Assembly (NCBI RefSeq): GCF_900963305.1
Contig: NC_042518.1
Location: 12,042,486-12,106,485 of the forward strand
Length of the DNA stretch: 64,000 bases
Reading direction: 5' to 3'
Source of the DNA: Echeneis naucrates
Taxonomy: Eukaryota > Chordata > Actinopteri > Carangiformes > Echeneidae
Shown here piece after piece: positions 12,301-25,900 of this stretch; the first letter of the stretch is position 1; each line of letters opens with the position of its first letter. A program made the position numbers and the translations under genes. The notes beneath the pieces were generated by a model that saw only the letters and a program-made list of their open reading frames with translations, was not told the DNA's origin and searched no databases.

Positions 12301-15300
12301 TTAACAGCATAATAATGATGTTGAACAGCTGGGGCAGAGACAGCACTGCACAGCCAAATAACATTTATTTCTTTGAACTAAAGTTTAATTTCATAACACG
12401 TAACACCTTTCACCACGAAAACAAAATGCACTGGGTCACTGTTTCTCCTGGAAACCACTGTGCACAGTAAAGAGGTGTTTGCCTTTGGTTACCCTTCATC
12501 TCACAGTAATGAGGACAGAAGAAGTCGGCAAAGGTCTTGGGAAGGGTGTGGGAAGGGGTCATAATTTCATTTTAAAATAGTAAGGGGGACAGAGGCTGAA
12601 ACTTGAAGCTCAATGATCAACTTGAACAAAAATATTGTGTGACCATTTTGCTCAAGCATGACATAGTCAAGCGTACGTACTCAGTCCACAGACTGGTGAA
12701 GTGAACAGATATCTTTATCTCGTTACAACAGGGTCCGTCAGTGGGAAGGCCACGGGTTCAGTTCCCTCAATGGGTTTCTGAGTGCGAGTGCGAGTGTTGT
12801 TGGTCTCTCTCTGTCTGTGTGTGTGTGTGTGCCCGCTTGATTAAAATTTTACAGTATATTTTTCCACCTTCTGTCAAATATCTCCAAAGCAATTTGGATA
12901 GTATGTGAGTTTATTGCAGGCCCTGCCATTGATGAGCACTGCACATCATGCATACATGTCAAGCTCATCCAATCAAAAAAAGAAAAAGAAAAAGAAAAAA
13001 AAAAAAATTAAAACAAATACCTGCTGCTTCATGATACATCTTACCCAGCTGCTCTTGCTCCCGCTCCCCTGGCCAATGCCAGCGTGTCCATAGCAGAGTC
13101 ATTGAACAGACAGTCCAAAATTAGTTTTAAGTACACAACCAAGCATGTATCATGAGTGTGTGACAGTGAGGAGGGAGACTCATCCCTGCAAACATCAGAT
13201 GTACACAAAGACTATTTCTGTTTGTTGCTGCTGCTGAAATTTTCTTATACAATGCAGTAGCCAAGATAATGCCTAAGTAGTAAAAACAATACGGCTTATT
13301 CAAACACAGAGATCAAATTCTAGTGCAGCGAGGTGTAATACGACCAGTTACCTCTGCCTAACCGCTGTTGTTCCTGCCCCCTCCACCACCACACCTCTCA
13401 TTATCCAGGACATGATGTTCCAGTGCCAAAGGACAATCTCAAAGGACCTGCGGTCGCCGCCAAACTTAGGAGGGAGGAGGTTTGAATACACACTCAGGAG
13501 AGAAGCCTGCATGTGCCCTCCCGTTCTGTCTAAACTCACAAAGCCAGCAAATGAAAAGGATGGATTATTATAAACACTAAGAAATTAGTAGGCTGGTGTT
13601 AGTGGGTGTGCGAGTTTTCTGTTCTGTACTTGTTATTGACATACTGTTCATGTAAAGTGGTGTCTGTATTTACAGGATGACACGTGCTTGATAATGAATC
13701 ATATATATATATATAAGCTATATCGCAGCCAGTCAGGGTGGAAGATCTGTGAAGCTTGTTGAGAAAGCGCCATCCTTTCATTTTAAGATGAGGGGAAAAA
13801 AACATTGCGCCGTGGTTCAGGCCGTTACGCGTGCGTCAAGCTGTTTCCGGTTTGGGACAGATGATGAAGCCGTCTGCAGCGTCAGACTGTACTGTATGTC
13901 AGTCACTGTCACTGAGCCGAGCTAATTTATCCCGAAGCCCTCCTGTAGCGAACCTTTCTTGTTTTAACACAAAGTATAAAACAAAAACTTTCTGTTCTGC
14001 CCCGTTCAGACAAATTTAATGGCATTAATAGTCTGCTGTGGCATTTGACTTTGACTTGACTCTATTGGCGATCAATGTGTGCAGATCCGGTGTTTCAGAC
14101 TTCATCATCCCCTCCACTGGAGAGAGTCCTTAAATTGCCCACTTAACTCAGCTGTAAAGAAAAAGAAAATTAATAAAATAAATTTATATACATATCCAGC
14201 AGGCTTTACAGCATGTTGCATGGCATTTGGGTTAGCCAGTCTAAAAGTGCATGTGTGCACACACACGCCAGAAGCACAGACCTTCCACTCCCTAATTAGT
14301 CAATATTAAGAGCTGTTTGTTTTGAATGCAGCCCAAACTCACTGTTCCAAGTCTGCACCTTTGGCCTTTTCACCTGAATACACCCTGGCAACATTAGACC
14401 AACAAAGGAAGAATTTTCTTGTCCGCATCCTGCGACCGCCGGGCCAGTCTACTGCTATTATCAACACGCCCAGCTGATGATTAAACACACATAGAAACCA
14501 ATCAGGCATAACCTTCCAACCCAGTTACTGTCTGCTAATGCAAGAATGTTTTAATTCGGTCAAGTCCAGTTAGCCCTCTGTCCTGGCTTATCGAGCACCA
14601 TTGTTAGTAAATGTCATGAGGTGGCATCTCATGAAACTTGATCCTCTTTCCTTCTTGGGACACTGAAGACATATACTCTCAATTTTCCAAGGCACCAGGT
14701 CCTGAGGGAGGTGTCTTCTTCTATGGCCAAATAAAAGACTATGTGCACAGCTTGTTCCTGCCATTATCACAGTCAGTCATCATCATAGACCAACAGCCAG
14801 TGAGAGCAGCCGAAAAGCTCAATGGTGCAGCAGAGCCCAGGAAATAATCTTAACCACTAGGACTGTACACAGATCAGAACATTTTACGAATGTACTCGCT
14901 ATAGTGGCACGGGAAACACTTTGCTCTTTGCCGCTCTGTGAGGCTGTACAGCATTGCTTCAATCTAAATGCTGGTATGCTCAATATGGCAGACACTCAGC
15001 TGGCACACTGTTTGCCTCAGTAAATTGGTTTAGTGTGTGTTTTGCAGGAAATTTGACTTAAACTTGTGTTTTTATGAATTTGAAAATTTTGCCTTATAGA
15101 GATAATGTATTAAAATAAATACGTAATTTATTGAATTTCTGTACAAAGCTTCATAGCAATTGATGTGATAGTGTTACAATAGCTGAAGTAAGTTTAATAA
15201 GGCAAACGCAGTGATGCCACTCAGACTTTTTTTTTTTTGAGGGTTTTTAGATTTTTATCTTAGAGGAAAATCTCAGAGGAAAATTCAATTCAATACTAAT

Positions 15301-17713
15301 AGCTCTCCATGTCTGTTAAGACTTTAAAAGACCAAATGTAGACCACAGATAATGCAGATAATTCTGCAAATTGCAAAGTGCACTTACTTTAAAAGTTATA
15401 TGAAATTATTTTACGCCCTTTCATATTTGTATTTTCGTTCCTCGTAGCAGTTCGAATTATCCTGATACAATGTCCTGACCTGTAAAGACACTATAGTGAT
15501 ATGAATGAAATATATTGGTCCCTTGCTGGTATTGTCTTGCTGCTGTGTTTAATGATGTGAAGAAAGTGATAGATGGAGCTGAATTGCTAGGGGGCCTTCA
15601 GCTTTAGTTTCCTCTTCATTCTGTCTCTAGCGAGGGGAGAACAAGGTCTGGGCTAGGTCAAAAAGTCCAGAGTTCACCGCCCTCCGGCCCTCATGAAGAA
15701 CATTTTGAAAGTGCAGAACACAACAGTAACATCAGGAGATGCAAATGCAATCGTGAGGGGAAAAAAAGAACCTGATTTGACAAACATAGCACAGAGGAAA
15801 TCAGGGCCATGGCATAGTGGAAATATAAGAAGAGCTTTCGGACGATAAAATGTGGCCATCATTCTAAATCACATATACGGTGTTCAGCCAGTGAACTAAT
15901 CAGACGATGTACCCCATAACTGCCCATTATCATTCTGCAGCATGAACAGTTAGACTCAGTGATGAATGGCAACACTAATTAGGAGCACATTTCTACTCAT
16001 AAATCCCTTTCCCAGCTTTCAGGTAATGGATTCTGTGGTATCATAGCAACAAGTGACAAAGTCTGGGCTCAGGGAGCATGTGAGAGATCTGAGTATGATA
16101 ATGATAACTGTAATATCGCATTATTTTTGGTTTTTTTTACTTTGTCTGAACTAAATGCAAACCATTCATCTGCCCACACAGATGACATGTGAATCGCAGC
16201 AGCACTGGGAAAAACAGGGATACTGAACACACTTTGTTTTGTTGGGTTATGTAATTATAAACACAAAAGGGAATCGGTCTAATCCGTCTAAACATATTTT
16301 ATATTATGTTAAACTTGATGTGATTCAAACAGCTAATCAACAGATAATCACATCACACTTGCAGAGTGCAGGAGCAAAATGCAAGCCTCTTCAGCCTCTG
16401 ACATGTTAGCAGAATTTCAAACAATGCAACAATCAACCCTTTTGTGCACTGCACGTGACCACTGCAAAAAAAAAACAAAAAACAAACAGCAAATGCAAGA
16501 GAACTGTCCGAGTAAACCTATGAGGAAATGAAAAAGAAAATATAGAGGGAACTGAACCTGTAAAACCTGATTTTATGCATTTACCTCCATACAGAATCTG
16601 CCACGAGCACAAACATTCACACTGTTACAAGTATGAGCATTCTCAGTATTGAGTTTCCCTTGAAGAAAAGTGATATTTTCTACTCATCACAACAGTCTTG
16701 CAAAGATCAAATGACAGTTAATTTTTCACAACAGTAGAAAAACTATTGGCATTCCATTCTTGTCTGGGAGTCCCAAAGTGAGCTGTTCTGAATCTGTGAC
16801 ATTTTTAATGATGACAACCAAACTGAATAACTGAAAGACCAGTCATGTCACTCAAACTAAATCCACTCAAGCTCACTCATTGTCACTTCACGTTTATTTT
16901 GCCAACAAGTCGATTAATTAAAATGCTTAAACTTGGTTAGTCAGTGATATGGTTTTGAAGTTATTGTTATATGCAAAACTGCCTTGGATAGTAAAAGCTC
17001 CTAACACATCAAGAACTAGCTTTGCACCTCAACAATGATGACAATATTAAAATTTGATATTTTATAACAACCAATTCAAGACCAATCGGTTGTGCTTGAG
17101 ACTGCTTGAACAGGAATATGTTGTATGCGGAACACAGTGAAAGATTCATTTTTTTCTTGATTCTCTGTTCTTCAAGTTGATCATTTTGATATAAACCTAA
17201 ATTTCGCCAAACCATCCAGTGCAAATATTGATAAAAATTTGATTCCTCCCCAGCTGATGTTTGAGACTGGAACAACCAGACTTCGGTCTTAGATTAAAGC
17301 TCTCATTGCAGTTCCTCTGATGATGTCAAAATCAAAATTGAAGGAAGTGCATATCCTCATTGCAGCAGCAGTCACCTTCAGCTGTTAGAAATGTTTCCTG
17401 CACTACACACAGACAACTGAACTTCTCTCAGCTATTTTTTTTTTTTCTTCTCTTACCCTCCTTGATCTGCATCAGCATCTCTGATTGGCTGTTTTGGCTG
17501 AGAGCAGAAAGGGGCAGGTACTGTGTATGAACATAAATACAGCATGCAGCCTTACAGGCACACTCACATGTGTCTGCTACTATCATCCTCTTCAAAACAG
17601 CTCCATACCTGCCATCCAAACCATTTTCAGACAAATAGAGGGGAGGAAAGTAAAGAAACGACGACACAAGAGGTTACTTCAGTTTCGGAGGAGAAGAGAA
17701 ACTGAGACTCAGC
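6346..17713. other. Long gene-poor interval
   Basis: About 11 kb with no recognisable host exon. It holds short simple repeats: four copies of TTCTTAT near 7377-7408, an AT run near 8691, a GT run near 12803-12830, an A-rich tract near 12977 and an AT run near 13701. At 12730-12770 a stretch includes GGTTCAGTTCC, which resembles a tRNA B-box and may be a decayed SINE. An ORF at 10693-10974 (93 codons) has no family resemblance I know. The last few hundred bases should hold the promoter of the GTPase gene: an inverted CCAAT box (GATTGGCT) near 17482 and an A/T-rich ATAAATA near 17533. Confidence 0.4.
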
Positions 17714-18340
17714 ATGTCTTTTGAAATCAAAGAGAAGACTGAGGTGCGTCTGGTGTTTCTGGGAGCAGCTGGAGTGGGGAAGACGGCCCTCATCCAGCGC
17801 TTCCTCAAAGACACCTTTGAGCCCAAGCACCGGCGCACAGTGGAGGAGCTCCACAGGAAGGAATATGAAGTGGGGGGCGTCAAAGTCACTATCAACATCA
17901 TAGACACCAGCGGCAGCTACTCGTTCCCAGCCATGCGCAAGCTCTCCATCCAGAACAGCGACGCTTTTGCCCTAGTCTACGCTGTGGATGACCCTGAATC
18001 CCTCGAGGCGGTCAAGAGCCTGCGAGAGGAGATCCTGGAGGTCAAAGAGGACAAGTACACGCCTATTTTGGTGATAGGCAACAAGATTGACCGTCAGCAG
18101 GAGCGGCTGGTGTCCAGTGAAGACGTGCTGTCCACGGTGGAGCTGGACTGGAACCACAGCTTCATGGAGTCGTCAGCCAAAAATAACATCAACGTGCTGG
18201 AAGCTTTCAAAGAGCTTCTCCTGCAGGCCAACCTTCCCAGTTGGCTCAGTCCGGCACTGTGCCGGAGACGCGAAACCTTCCCCAAAGAGAGAAGCAAGCA
18301 ACCTCCTATGAACAAGACGGATAGCTGCCTCATCTCATAA
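17714..18340 (+). CDS. Ras-dva-like small GTPase, single exon
   Basis: An intact 208-aa ORF encodes a Ras-superfamily GTPase. G1/P-loop is GAAGVGKT (residues 17-24), switch I RRTVEE includes the effector Thr42, G3 is DTSG (64-67), G4 is GNKID (122-126) and G5 is ESSAK (152-156). The C-terminus is the CAAX box CLIS, predicted to be farnesylated, preceded by a basic region. Overall it best fits the Ras-dva group (anterior ectoderm development in frog and fish), related to RASD/Dexras; this name is from memory and not tested. Relative to H-Ras, Gly12 is Ala19 and Gln61 is Ser68, so intrinsic GTP hydrolysis may be weak. Lack of introns is a family trait. AATAAA at 18940-18945 gives a 3' UTR of about 620 bases. 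Alternative: a RASD-family paralogue. Confidence 0.85.
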   Translation: MSFEIKEKTEVRLVFLGAAGVGKTALIQRFLKDTFEPKHRRTVEELHRKEYEVGGVKVTINIIDTSGSYSFPAMRKLSIQNSDAFALVYAVDDPESLEAVKSLREEILEVKEDKYTPILVIGNKIDRQQERLVSSEDVLSTVELDWNHSFMESSAKNNINVLEAFKELLLQANLPSWLSPALCRRRETFPKERSKQPPMNKTDSCLIS

Positions 18341-19172
18341 TGATGTGGGGCTGCTCAGAGGGCAAAAACAAAAAGAGACAGAGAGAAACGCACAATGAGA
18401 GTTGAGCTGCGTTGAAAGGGAGCTGAGTGGACAGAGACAAACTAAGAAACAGTGTTAAATGTGTTTAGAAACACTGTGTTAGTAAACTAAGTCCCCTCAC
18501 TGCTTGCGTCTAACTCCACAGCAGCGCTGGAGACTCAGATGCTGCAGTGTGGACAAAGGTGTTGAAAACAGACACCACCCCAAAGACCTGAAAGAATGTG
18601 GTCGAACTGCTCAAACAACATCAAAATTAATCAGTGCATAGACACTAGGTTGTGTTAACATCAAAAAGAAAATGACGACTCTCAAAGCAGCGTTATTACT
18701 TTCACTCAAATATCTGAATATTTGATGTTTCATTCTGGGGATTTGTGTTGCTGGTGCAATAACTGTGAATCATGGGTGTGTGGAAAAGTCTGTGTATTTG
18801 TGTGATGAAACAGGTGAACAACTGAAGAAATTGTGAAATTGTATAGCCTGTTGTGTAACTCTGAACTGCTGCTTTGCTTCACCTCATTATACATGTTTAA
18901 ATACATACAGTACATTTACTAGTGTTTCCTTCTTTTACCAATAAAAATTTGTTTTTTTTGTGTTATCCTTAACCAGTTGTTTGATTATTTCTGTTAAGAG
19001 TCTCCTATTGTCTAATTAACACATGTAATAAAATTTGATAAAACTTTCACCAATATGAAAAAAAAGTTCAAAGCTGTTTTTTCTACGTTGTACATCTCTC
19101 GACAATATGTTAGGTCATACGTATTGGATAACTTCTTATCTGACTCACTAAGTCTTGAAATAATTTTATACA

Positions 19173-19207
19173 AGCTATTTGAGTTTGTAACTCAAACTCA
19201 AATAGCT
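19173..19207. repeat. Perfect 14-bp inverted repeat (hairpin)
   Basis: AGCTATTTGAGTTT at 19173-19186 and its exact reverse complement AAACTCAAATAGCT at 19194-19207 flank a 7-base loop. It lies about 230 bases beyond the likely poly(A) signal of the GTPase gene. Function unknown. Confidence 0.85.
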
Positions 19208-19456
19208 CTAAAGTCTGTCAGCATATTGCTGTATAAGGCAAATTAAAGGAATTTAATTCTATTCCAGCCTCTATTATGTTGACAAAATGATAATTTTTTC
19301 CTTTTCAAAAGTGCTGGTTGAACCAAAAATTTATTTGAATATTTTATTTCGACTTTGTTGAAAGTGGTATTAATCAAGTGAATCATCGAGGCAAAATAAA
19401 GAAAACCAGCAACTTGTTGCTTAGGTCGGAAATCCAGACTTGTCTACTGTGCTGTA

Positions 19457-19470
19457 TTGCCCCCTGGTGG
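19457..19470 (-). promoter_or_regulatory. CTCF-like motif
   Basis: TTGCCCCCTGGTGG read on the plus strand is the reverse complement of the vertebrate CTCF core (CCACCAGGGGGCAA). It lies between the GTPase gene and the 3' end of prpsap1. Sequence match only; occupancy is unknown. Confidence 0.45.
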
Positions 19471-19763
19471 TAAAATTGAATTACCAACACTGTGTCCTTG
19501 GCAAAGGAAAACTTTACAGCTGCCCATGCTATCGTTTCTAAATCAGTCATAACAATGGCATGGTAAAATATCAATAAATGAGCCAGGTTGACTTTTAGTA
19601 AGAAATGAATAAAGATCAATGTAATAGCTGATAGAAGCAAAATCTTAGTAATTCATATTTGTTCTATTTAGTTTCACTCCATGTTTTTGCTTGCTCATTC
19701 AACCCACATATGTAGTTGGCTATATAACCCCCTCTCCAGAATGCATTTTTGTGTATTATATGT

Positions 19764-19880
19764 TAAGGGTGGCACGGTGGTGCAGGGGGTAGCAATGTTT
19801 GCCTGTCGGTTCTGGGTTCCAATGAGGTGTCTGGGGGTCTTTCTGTGTGGAGTTTGAATGTTCTCCCTGTAACTTCCCAT
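19764..19880 (+). repeat. Teleost GGCACGGTGG-type interspersed repeat fragment
   Basis: GGGTGGCACGGTGGTGCAGG, then GGTTCTGGGTTCC and TGTGTGGAGTTTGAATGTTC, match the start of a very common fish repeat. Related copies are at 27165-27435 (opposite strand) and 47655-47780. Confidence 0.6.
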
Positions 19881-20690
19881 ATGCTTTACTCTACACATGA
19901 ATATTAAGCTTAGTCTCTTCGACACATCATTTTCTCAAAAGGTTCTTCAAAGTTGTGTAGATGCTGATTAATGGTGTGCACTTGTTTAAAGACCACATAG
20001 GCATAGAAAGGGAAAGAAAAAGGTATGCTTCCTCTTTTTAAAAAAAAAAGCTCAGAAAAGGTGCATTGTTTCCCTACAATCAGACAAGGAAGTGAAGTGT
20101 GATTATCAAATGTCTGGTTCCTCTTTGTGTCCTGTTTAAACTCACAGCTGTCCTCAGCTGGTCCACAGCCACGTACGAGCTCGTCTCTCTGGTGCCTGGA
20201 CGGGGGATACTGAAGGAGAGGGTCTTAAACTCAGGTGTGATCTGTAAACTTTTCATTCAGGGTGTAGTGAGCACACATATGCAACTTCAGATTGGCAAAA
20301 GAAATGTTCTTTGTTTCAGTTTTCTTTGTTCCAGCCTAACTTATTCTCCTACCATGAAGGACAAATGTTTCTGAGTTTGTCTCGGCTCCTTGACTTGGTC
20401 AAAGCTCCTCAGTGTTGGACCTAAGCCTGAGAAGTTTTGAACAAGTTCAGGATCTCTGACTGTGACGACTGCTTACCAGGTGTAAGACAGGCTACCTATC
20501 AAAAAATGACTGGTAACCGATATGTTGCCTGCTAGGTTCTTGATATTAAGATAGCCTTTTCATTAACCCTTAATTTGATTTCCAGTGTCATATGAGCTAT
20601 GCAAAGAGACGCCTGCTTGGAATACACTATTTGAACCTATCACCTAATAAGTTTGACCTTCTTTTAGAAACACAGCATAAGAGGAAACAA

Positions 20691-22950
20691 TTTTATTTTC
20701 ATGGACATTGACAAAGGCTGTAGAGGCAGAGAATGGGGTGTTTAAAGGAAATGTCAGTGACATCAGATACATTACAGGAAGAGTCCATACAGACACAGAC
20801 ACCATGAAATATGCTAATAACATGTAAAATCTGAGCTGGCATACCTTCAACCTTTAATACAGACAAGGACAACTCTGTGCCACATGCCTGTGTGTTTGTG
20901 TGTCAGTGTACATATTACATAACTAAATACTCAATGACAAAAAGCAAAAAGATGTGCAGCACAGCTGTATGGAAGACATTCTAAACATTCTTTTATGCAA
21001 GAACATAAAACAAATAGTTGCGCATTGGCTTACAAAGTATATTTCCCTGAGCAAAAGGCTCAACCACCATAACAACAAACTATTCTTTCCATGAGCGTGA
21101 TTCTGACATGTACAGAAAGGTGCATGTTCTCAAAAGTGTAAGCTCCAAAAGGGACACACCACAACCCACCTGCTGTTTTTGCCAATTTACTATGAATTGC
21201 TGCTGAGAATTGATTTCTTTTTTCCCGCACATGTCCCATTATTACCTTAAAGCTTTGATCAATTAAACATCTGCTGATCTAAATCTGATTTAAAGTTAGA
21301 AGAGAAAAAAAGAGCATGTGGTCACATTTTAAAGGAGAACTTGATTCCGGCATTCAAAAATATGTAACCATAGAATGTATAACTTCCAAATAAAACAACT
21401 GTTTCATTTCAGCACTACTACAAAGGACACTTCTTTAAACACTCCAAACTTTGAATAATTTAACCAAACTAAAGCAGGTTCCTTCAAATTTATTATGGTC
21501 TTGGAAAAAAGCAATAATGTGGACTTTCTTGAATTTATAGTAAACTGGCTAGAGCGAGCAGAAAATAATGCTCCTTACATGTAAACAGATGCACAGAATA
21601 TTAAAGGGTCAGTTCACAAAAACTAGAGTTCCGCTTAGTGCCAGGCATATGTAACCATTAACTGTTGAACTTCTGCTTCCACCACAGTATAATGGAAGTT
21701 AATTTAATTTGTGATCCTCAGATCTCTGAAATGCTTATGTTTCCATGACACACACGTTTCACTGTGGACATGGTAGGTAATCATTTTTTCCAACAGTTTG
21801 AGCTTAAACATACAGCATTGCTCCTTTCATCATCAAATGCTCTAGTCACCTCCATGGCACTGTGGCAGTAGCAGTAATCTTAGAAGCAGATCTCTTAAAA
21901 CAGTGTAAATAAAACCTAAAGCAGAGCTTAGATAGATATTACTAAGACCAAGTTGTTAGTTGTTGAACTGACCGTCTAATATGAAAGGATATCCCTTATT
22001 TCTGCAGATGATGAAATACTTCTTATGTCATGTAGGGCATCTTACCAAAATGTTCCCATGATCCCAAATGGTGCAAAACAATAAACTGCATAAAGTTCAG
22101 AATGGGCACCAACGAGCAGGAATTGCTCTATTCATACATCACAGTGCTAAGCAATCCTCCTTTACGAGGGCCAACAAGAATAAATGATTCAAATGGTTTA
22201 AAGCACAAGGTCCTTCTTCTCATTTGTAGATGAAGCTGAGTCATTAAATGCCAGGCCGCATATGACAAAATATCTTTTTAAATACAAAGCATCTTTTGTT
22301 CACATTGTATGACCCATAAGTGCAGTAGGGAGAACCTTTATAATATGACTGAATATGCCAAAGCTCCAAATTACTTATTATTTACTATTTCATCAGCCTT
22401 ATGTAATAAGGACAAGATGCATTTCTCCACTTCACTAAAGAAATACAATTTTACAACTTTTGACAGGTAGATAAATAACTTTGGGTAATTCATTAATCTC
22501 ATTTCCTTTAAGTTATTTAGGACACATGTGATCCTGACATACACAAGACACTGAACATGGCATTAGTAAGTTTTTTTAGAGCACTGAGAAGAAGTGCACC
22601 TGCCTTTAGTCACTAAAGAACCCACCTCAGCCCTCACTGCCTGACACTCTAGTCGTCCACAGCAATGTTGCGGAACAGGTAAGCCATTGACTCTCCATTG
22701 TGGATGCGGCGGATGGCCTCAGCCAAAATCATGCTGACATCCACAGTCTTGATTTTGGGACACTGGAGTTTCTGTACTTCATGGGGGACAGTGTTGGTCA
22801 CCACCACCTGTGGATGCAGAGAACACAGAGGATGTGCTTAGAATTCAGGAGTTTCTATTTGAATAAAATAAGTCACACTTTAAAAGCCAACATGAATTGG
22901 ATGTTTTTGGTTTTGGGCAACTGAATAACCTCCAAAACTTGATCTGTACA

Positions 22951-22986
<36 letters not shown>

Positions 22987-25900
22987 ATACATATAAATAT
23001 TTGTCTAAGTTTCATTCTTGACAGAATATGAGCTTTTTTTAAATAGTCTAAAAATATGAGGTTGGTCAGGAATTGTCAGGTGATGAACCTTTGTAGTCGG
23101 GGAATAAACATTCTTGTAATCCACACTATGTTCTAACACTTAACAGTGAAGACGTTTGCCTGTGAGAGGGAGATGAAGCTGAAAATCACTGTATATATTA
23201 GGAAGAAAGGTTCATTTAACTGAAATATGAAATCATCCAATCCAATTGCATAACAATAACTTAAAACAAATGGCACATTAAAGACAAACCTGATTATTAC
23301 TATTTGTTTACTGATCACAAAAGACTGGAGAGGAACTGAAAAAGTCTGAACGAATAAAAGGAGAAATGCAACTGATCATTGCATGCTTAAAAGGCTGCCT
23401 GAAAAACCCTCTGCCAGAGTATTGAGTTTTACATTGTTTGTATAAAATTTATGAGCTAAAGAACAATCTACTTTTTCTGGTTTAGAACAAGTTTTTCCAC
23501 TTTTTCTTCCCTTTTCACTTTTCATTCACATTTATGATAGACCAAAACACATTTCACTGGTCAGCACAGCCTCAACCCTAGAAGTAATACACATGACTGA
23601 AAATAACATTCAGTTTTAGCATTCCTCACCTCATCGATGGCTGATTCCTCTATGAGACGTGGAGCATCAGCAGACAGCAGACCGTGTGTGGCCATTATAT
23701 AAATTTTATAGGCTCCTCTCTCCTTCAGGATCTCTGCAGCTGCAACAAAGTCTCCTACATCATCTATAATGTCATCCTGGAAATGCAAAGAAAAAAAGTC
23801 AAAGTCACCCATTTCTTTGTCTCCAAGTCATATGCAATAACCAGGCCTCAAAGCACAACTTCAACTTTCAAATAATTTCATTTTTCCTTTAGGACCTTCA
23901 CTTGTGTAGAGCAATAGGGCGTGTACACACAATGTGTCTGTGAATTGAGAATTGATTCATTAATGCCTTTAATGTAGCCAAACATAGTATATTTATGCTG
24001 ATCACTTTTCAACTTATTTCAGAAATTATATTTACTCCATAGATTATGAATTAATTAGACCAATTATACTCATAAATATCGATTGAAATGATGTATATTT
24101 GAAGCCATAATTATCAGATGGGTATGTCAACAATGTCTTACCACTATGATGGCAATTCTACCTCCCACATCTCCGACAACAGTAATGGGAGGTTTCTCCT
24201 TGGCCATCATTACTGAAAAGTAAGGCAGAAATGTTACCTGTGAGAGCACATCAACGAAGTCATGTCTGTAACATTTCATTTAATCAAAAAGAAATTTCAG
24301 TAGATTGGGTAAAATGGGTTGAGAAAATGTTTTGCAATTTCATAAAATCTACACCTCACAAATTAACGCAGCTGTTAATGAGCAATATAATTTATGTACA
24401 TTCTGTTATAGTAATACACCTGATTTGAATTTCAAGTGGCAATCAAAAGCCAATTATTTGCTTTGAACATTTTCCCCCAGTCTACCCCACCCCTAAGGGA
24501 TTAAACAGAAAGAGTAAACTTAGTAAAGCACATGCCATGCAAAAAAATCAAATGACAGGGTTTTCTGCCCAGGATACCCAATCAGAGGGCAATGTATAAC
24601 TGCCCTCGTGCGCACACAGCCTCAGGCCAGAGCTGTGGCAGGCTCATGGCGGCAGTCTGCATATGAACCAATATGCACCTGACCAGTCTTATTTCACTGA
24701 GGAGGGTCTCTTCATTCACACTTGCTAATGTTCTGGGGGGTCAGTCCTTAGTCGAACATCACTGCTGCCAGTGGCTACTTTTACATGCACATAATAAACA
24801 GAACACATCTCACATTCCAGTCTCCGTAGTTTATAAACAACAAACAAAAAGCACATCATTTAAATGATTTCTATGAAGACAGCCTCATTTGTAATTTTGA
24901 ATATTAATGAGTCAGAATGCTGCCCATCATCACAATATGGGTCTATACATCTATTTCTAGAATTGTCTCCCAGATGACAGCGTCAATTAATTCTGTCAAA
25001 CTGCTAATATCCTGGTCTCATTTAATTTCAATACCATAAGACTACAATACAAACTGTCAAACAAAAGTTTAAAGAGTCTTTATAATTGATCACTTTGATT
25101 CTGACTAATTTGTGACCAATTGATGACACATGACTTGGATCTAAAATACATGAATGTAGAAACCACCAACTGTGTGTTGATTTAAATTACACTTACACAC
25201 ACACACACACACTCACACACACACAAATTTAAAAGGATGCATTTTTGAGTATTGGTGTGCATGTAAATGTGGTCATTCAAAGGAAAGAATAGAAGGAAAC
25301 AATCAACTGGTAAACAATCAGCCTGCAAAGCCAATTGTTAAGGGAAAAGTATAAAGAAGCAGAGAAAGGAGCATGCCTTGCAAAACACTTGCTGAATACC
25401 GTGAGTCCCACAGCATCAGAAAACCTGACAGTGTCACATTCAGACTTCTAAAACAGCAAAAGCCACGTTAGCAGTACACACACTTCTCAAGATTACGTTG
25501 TCCCCACAGCTTGCTGAGATACCCCAACAAATGACCTGAGAAATGTTTGGTCAGCCGTCTTTGAAGTTAATTTGAAATGTCGACATATATCAAGCATTAC
25601 ATCAACATTCCTGTGGTAGATTTTAAAATACTTTACTTGCAATTTTAACAACAGTTTGGCACCAAGTTCCATAAACTTCTGCCATCAAAATACTACACCA
25701 ATTCTTGCTGTTGATGAAAAGAAATTCTAATTTCACATTGATGTAGCAAAGAAAGACTTCTATTTGTGTAATGTAGGTTGAAAACTTAAACGAAACACCA
25801 AACCTTCCATTTGTAACGTTTCTCCCTCCCTTCACTAAATGTAGGGTTTGAAGAGCATGCTTCATTGTTATTGTCACATGCAGTTATGACCAAATGTTAA

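Larger units (their letters stand above)
18952..20690. other. Intergenic DNA between the GTPase gene and prpsap1
   Basis: No gene recognised. It holds a 14-bp hairpin (19173-19207), a CTCF-like site (19457-19470) and a repeat fragment (19764-19880), listed separately. An exon-like patch at about 20157-20233 ends in a GTGTGA donor-like site but has no partner exon. Confidence 0.4.

Noticed and set aside
12730-12775. Possible tRNA gene (GGTTCAGTTCC box-B-like word)
   Set aside because: No A box, cloverleaf or terminator could be assembled; at best a decayed SINE.
20157-20233. Possible isolated exon (AG ... GTGTGA) between the GTPase gene and prpsap1
   Set aside because: No partner exon in phase and no family resemblance.
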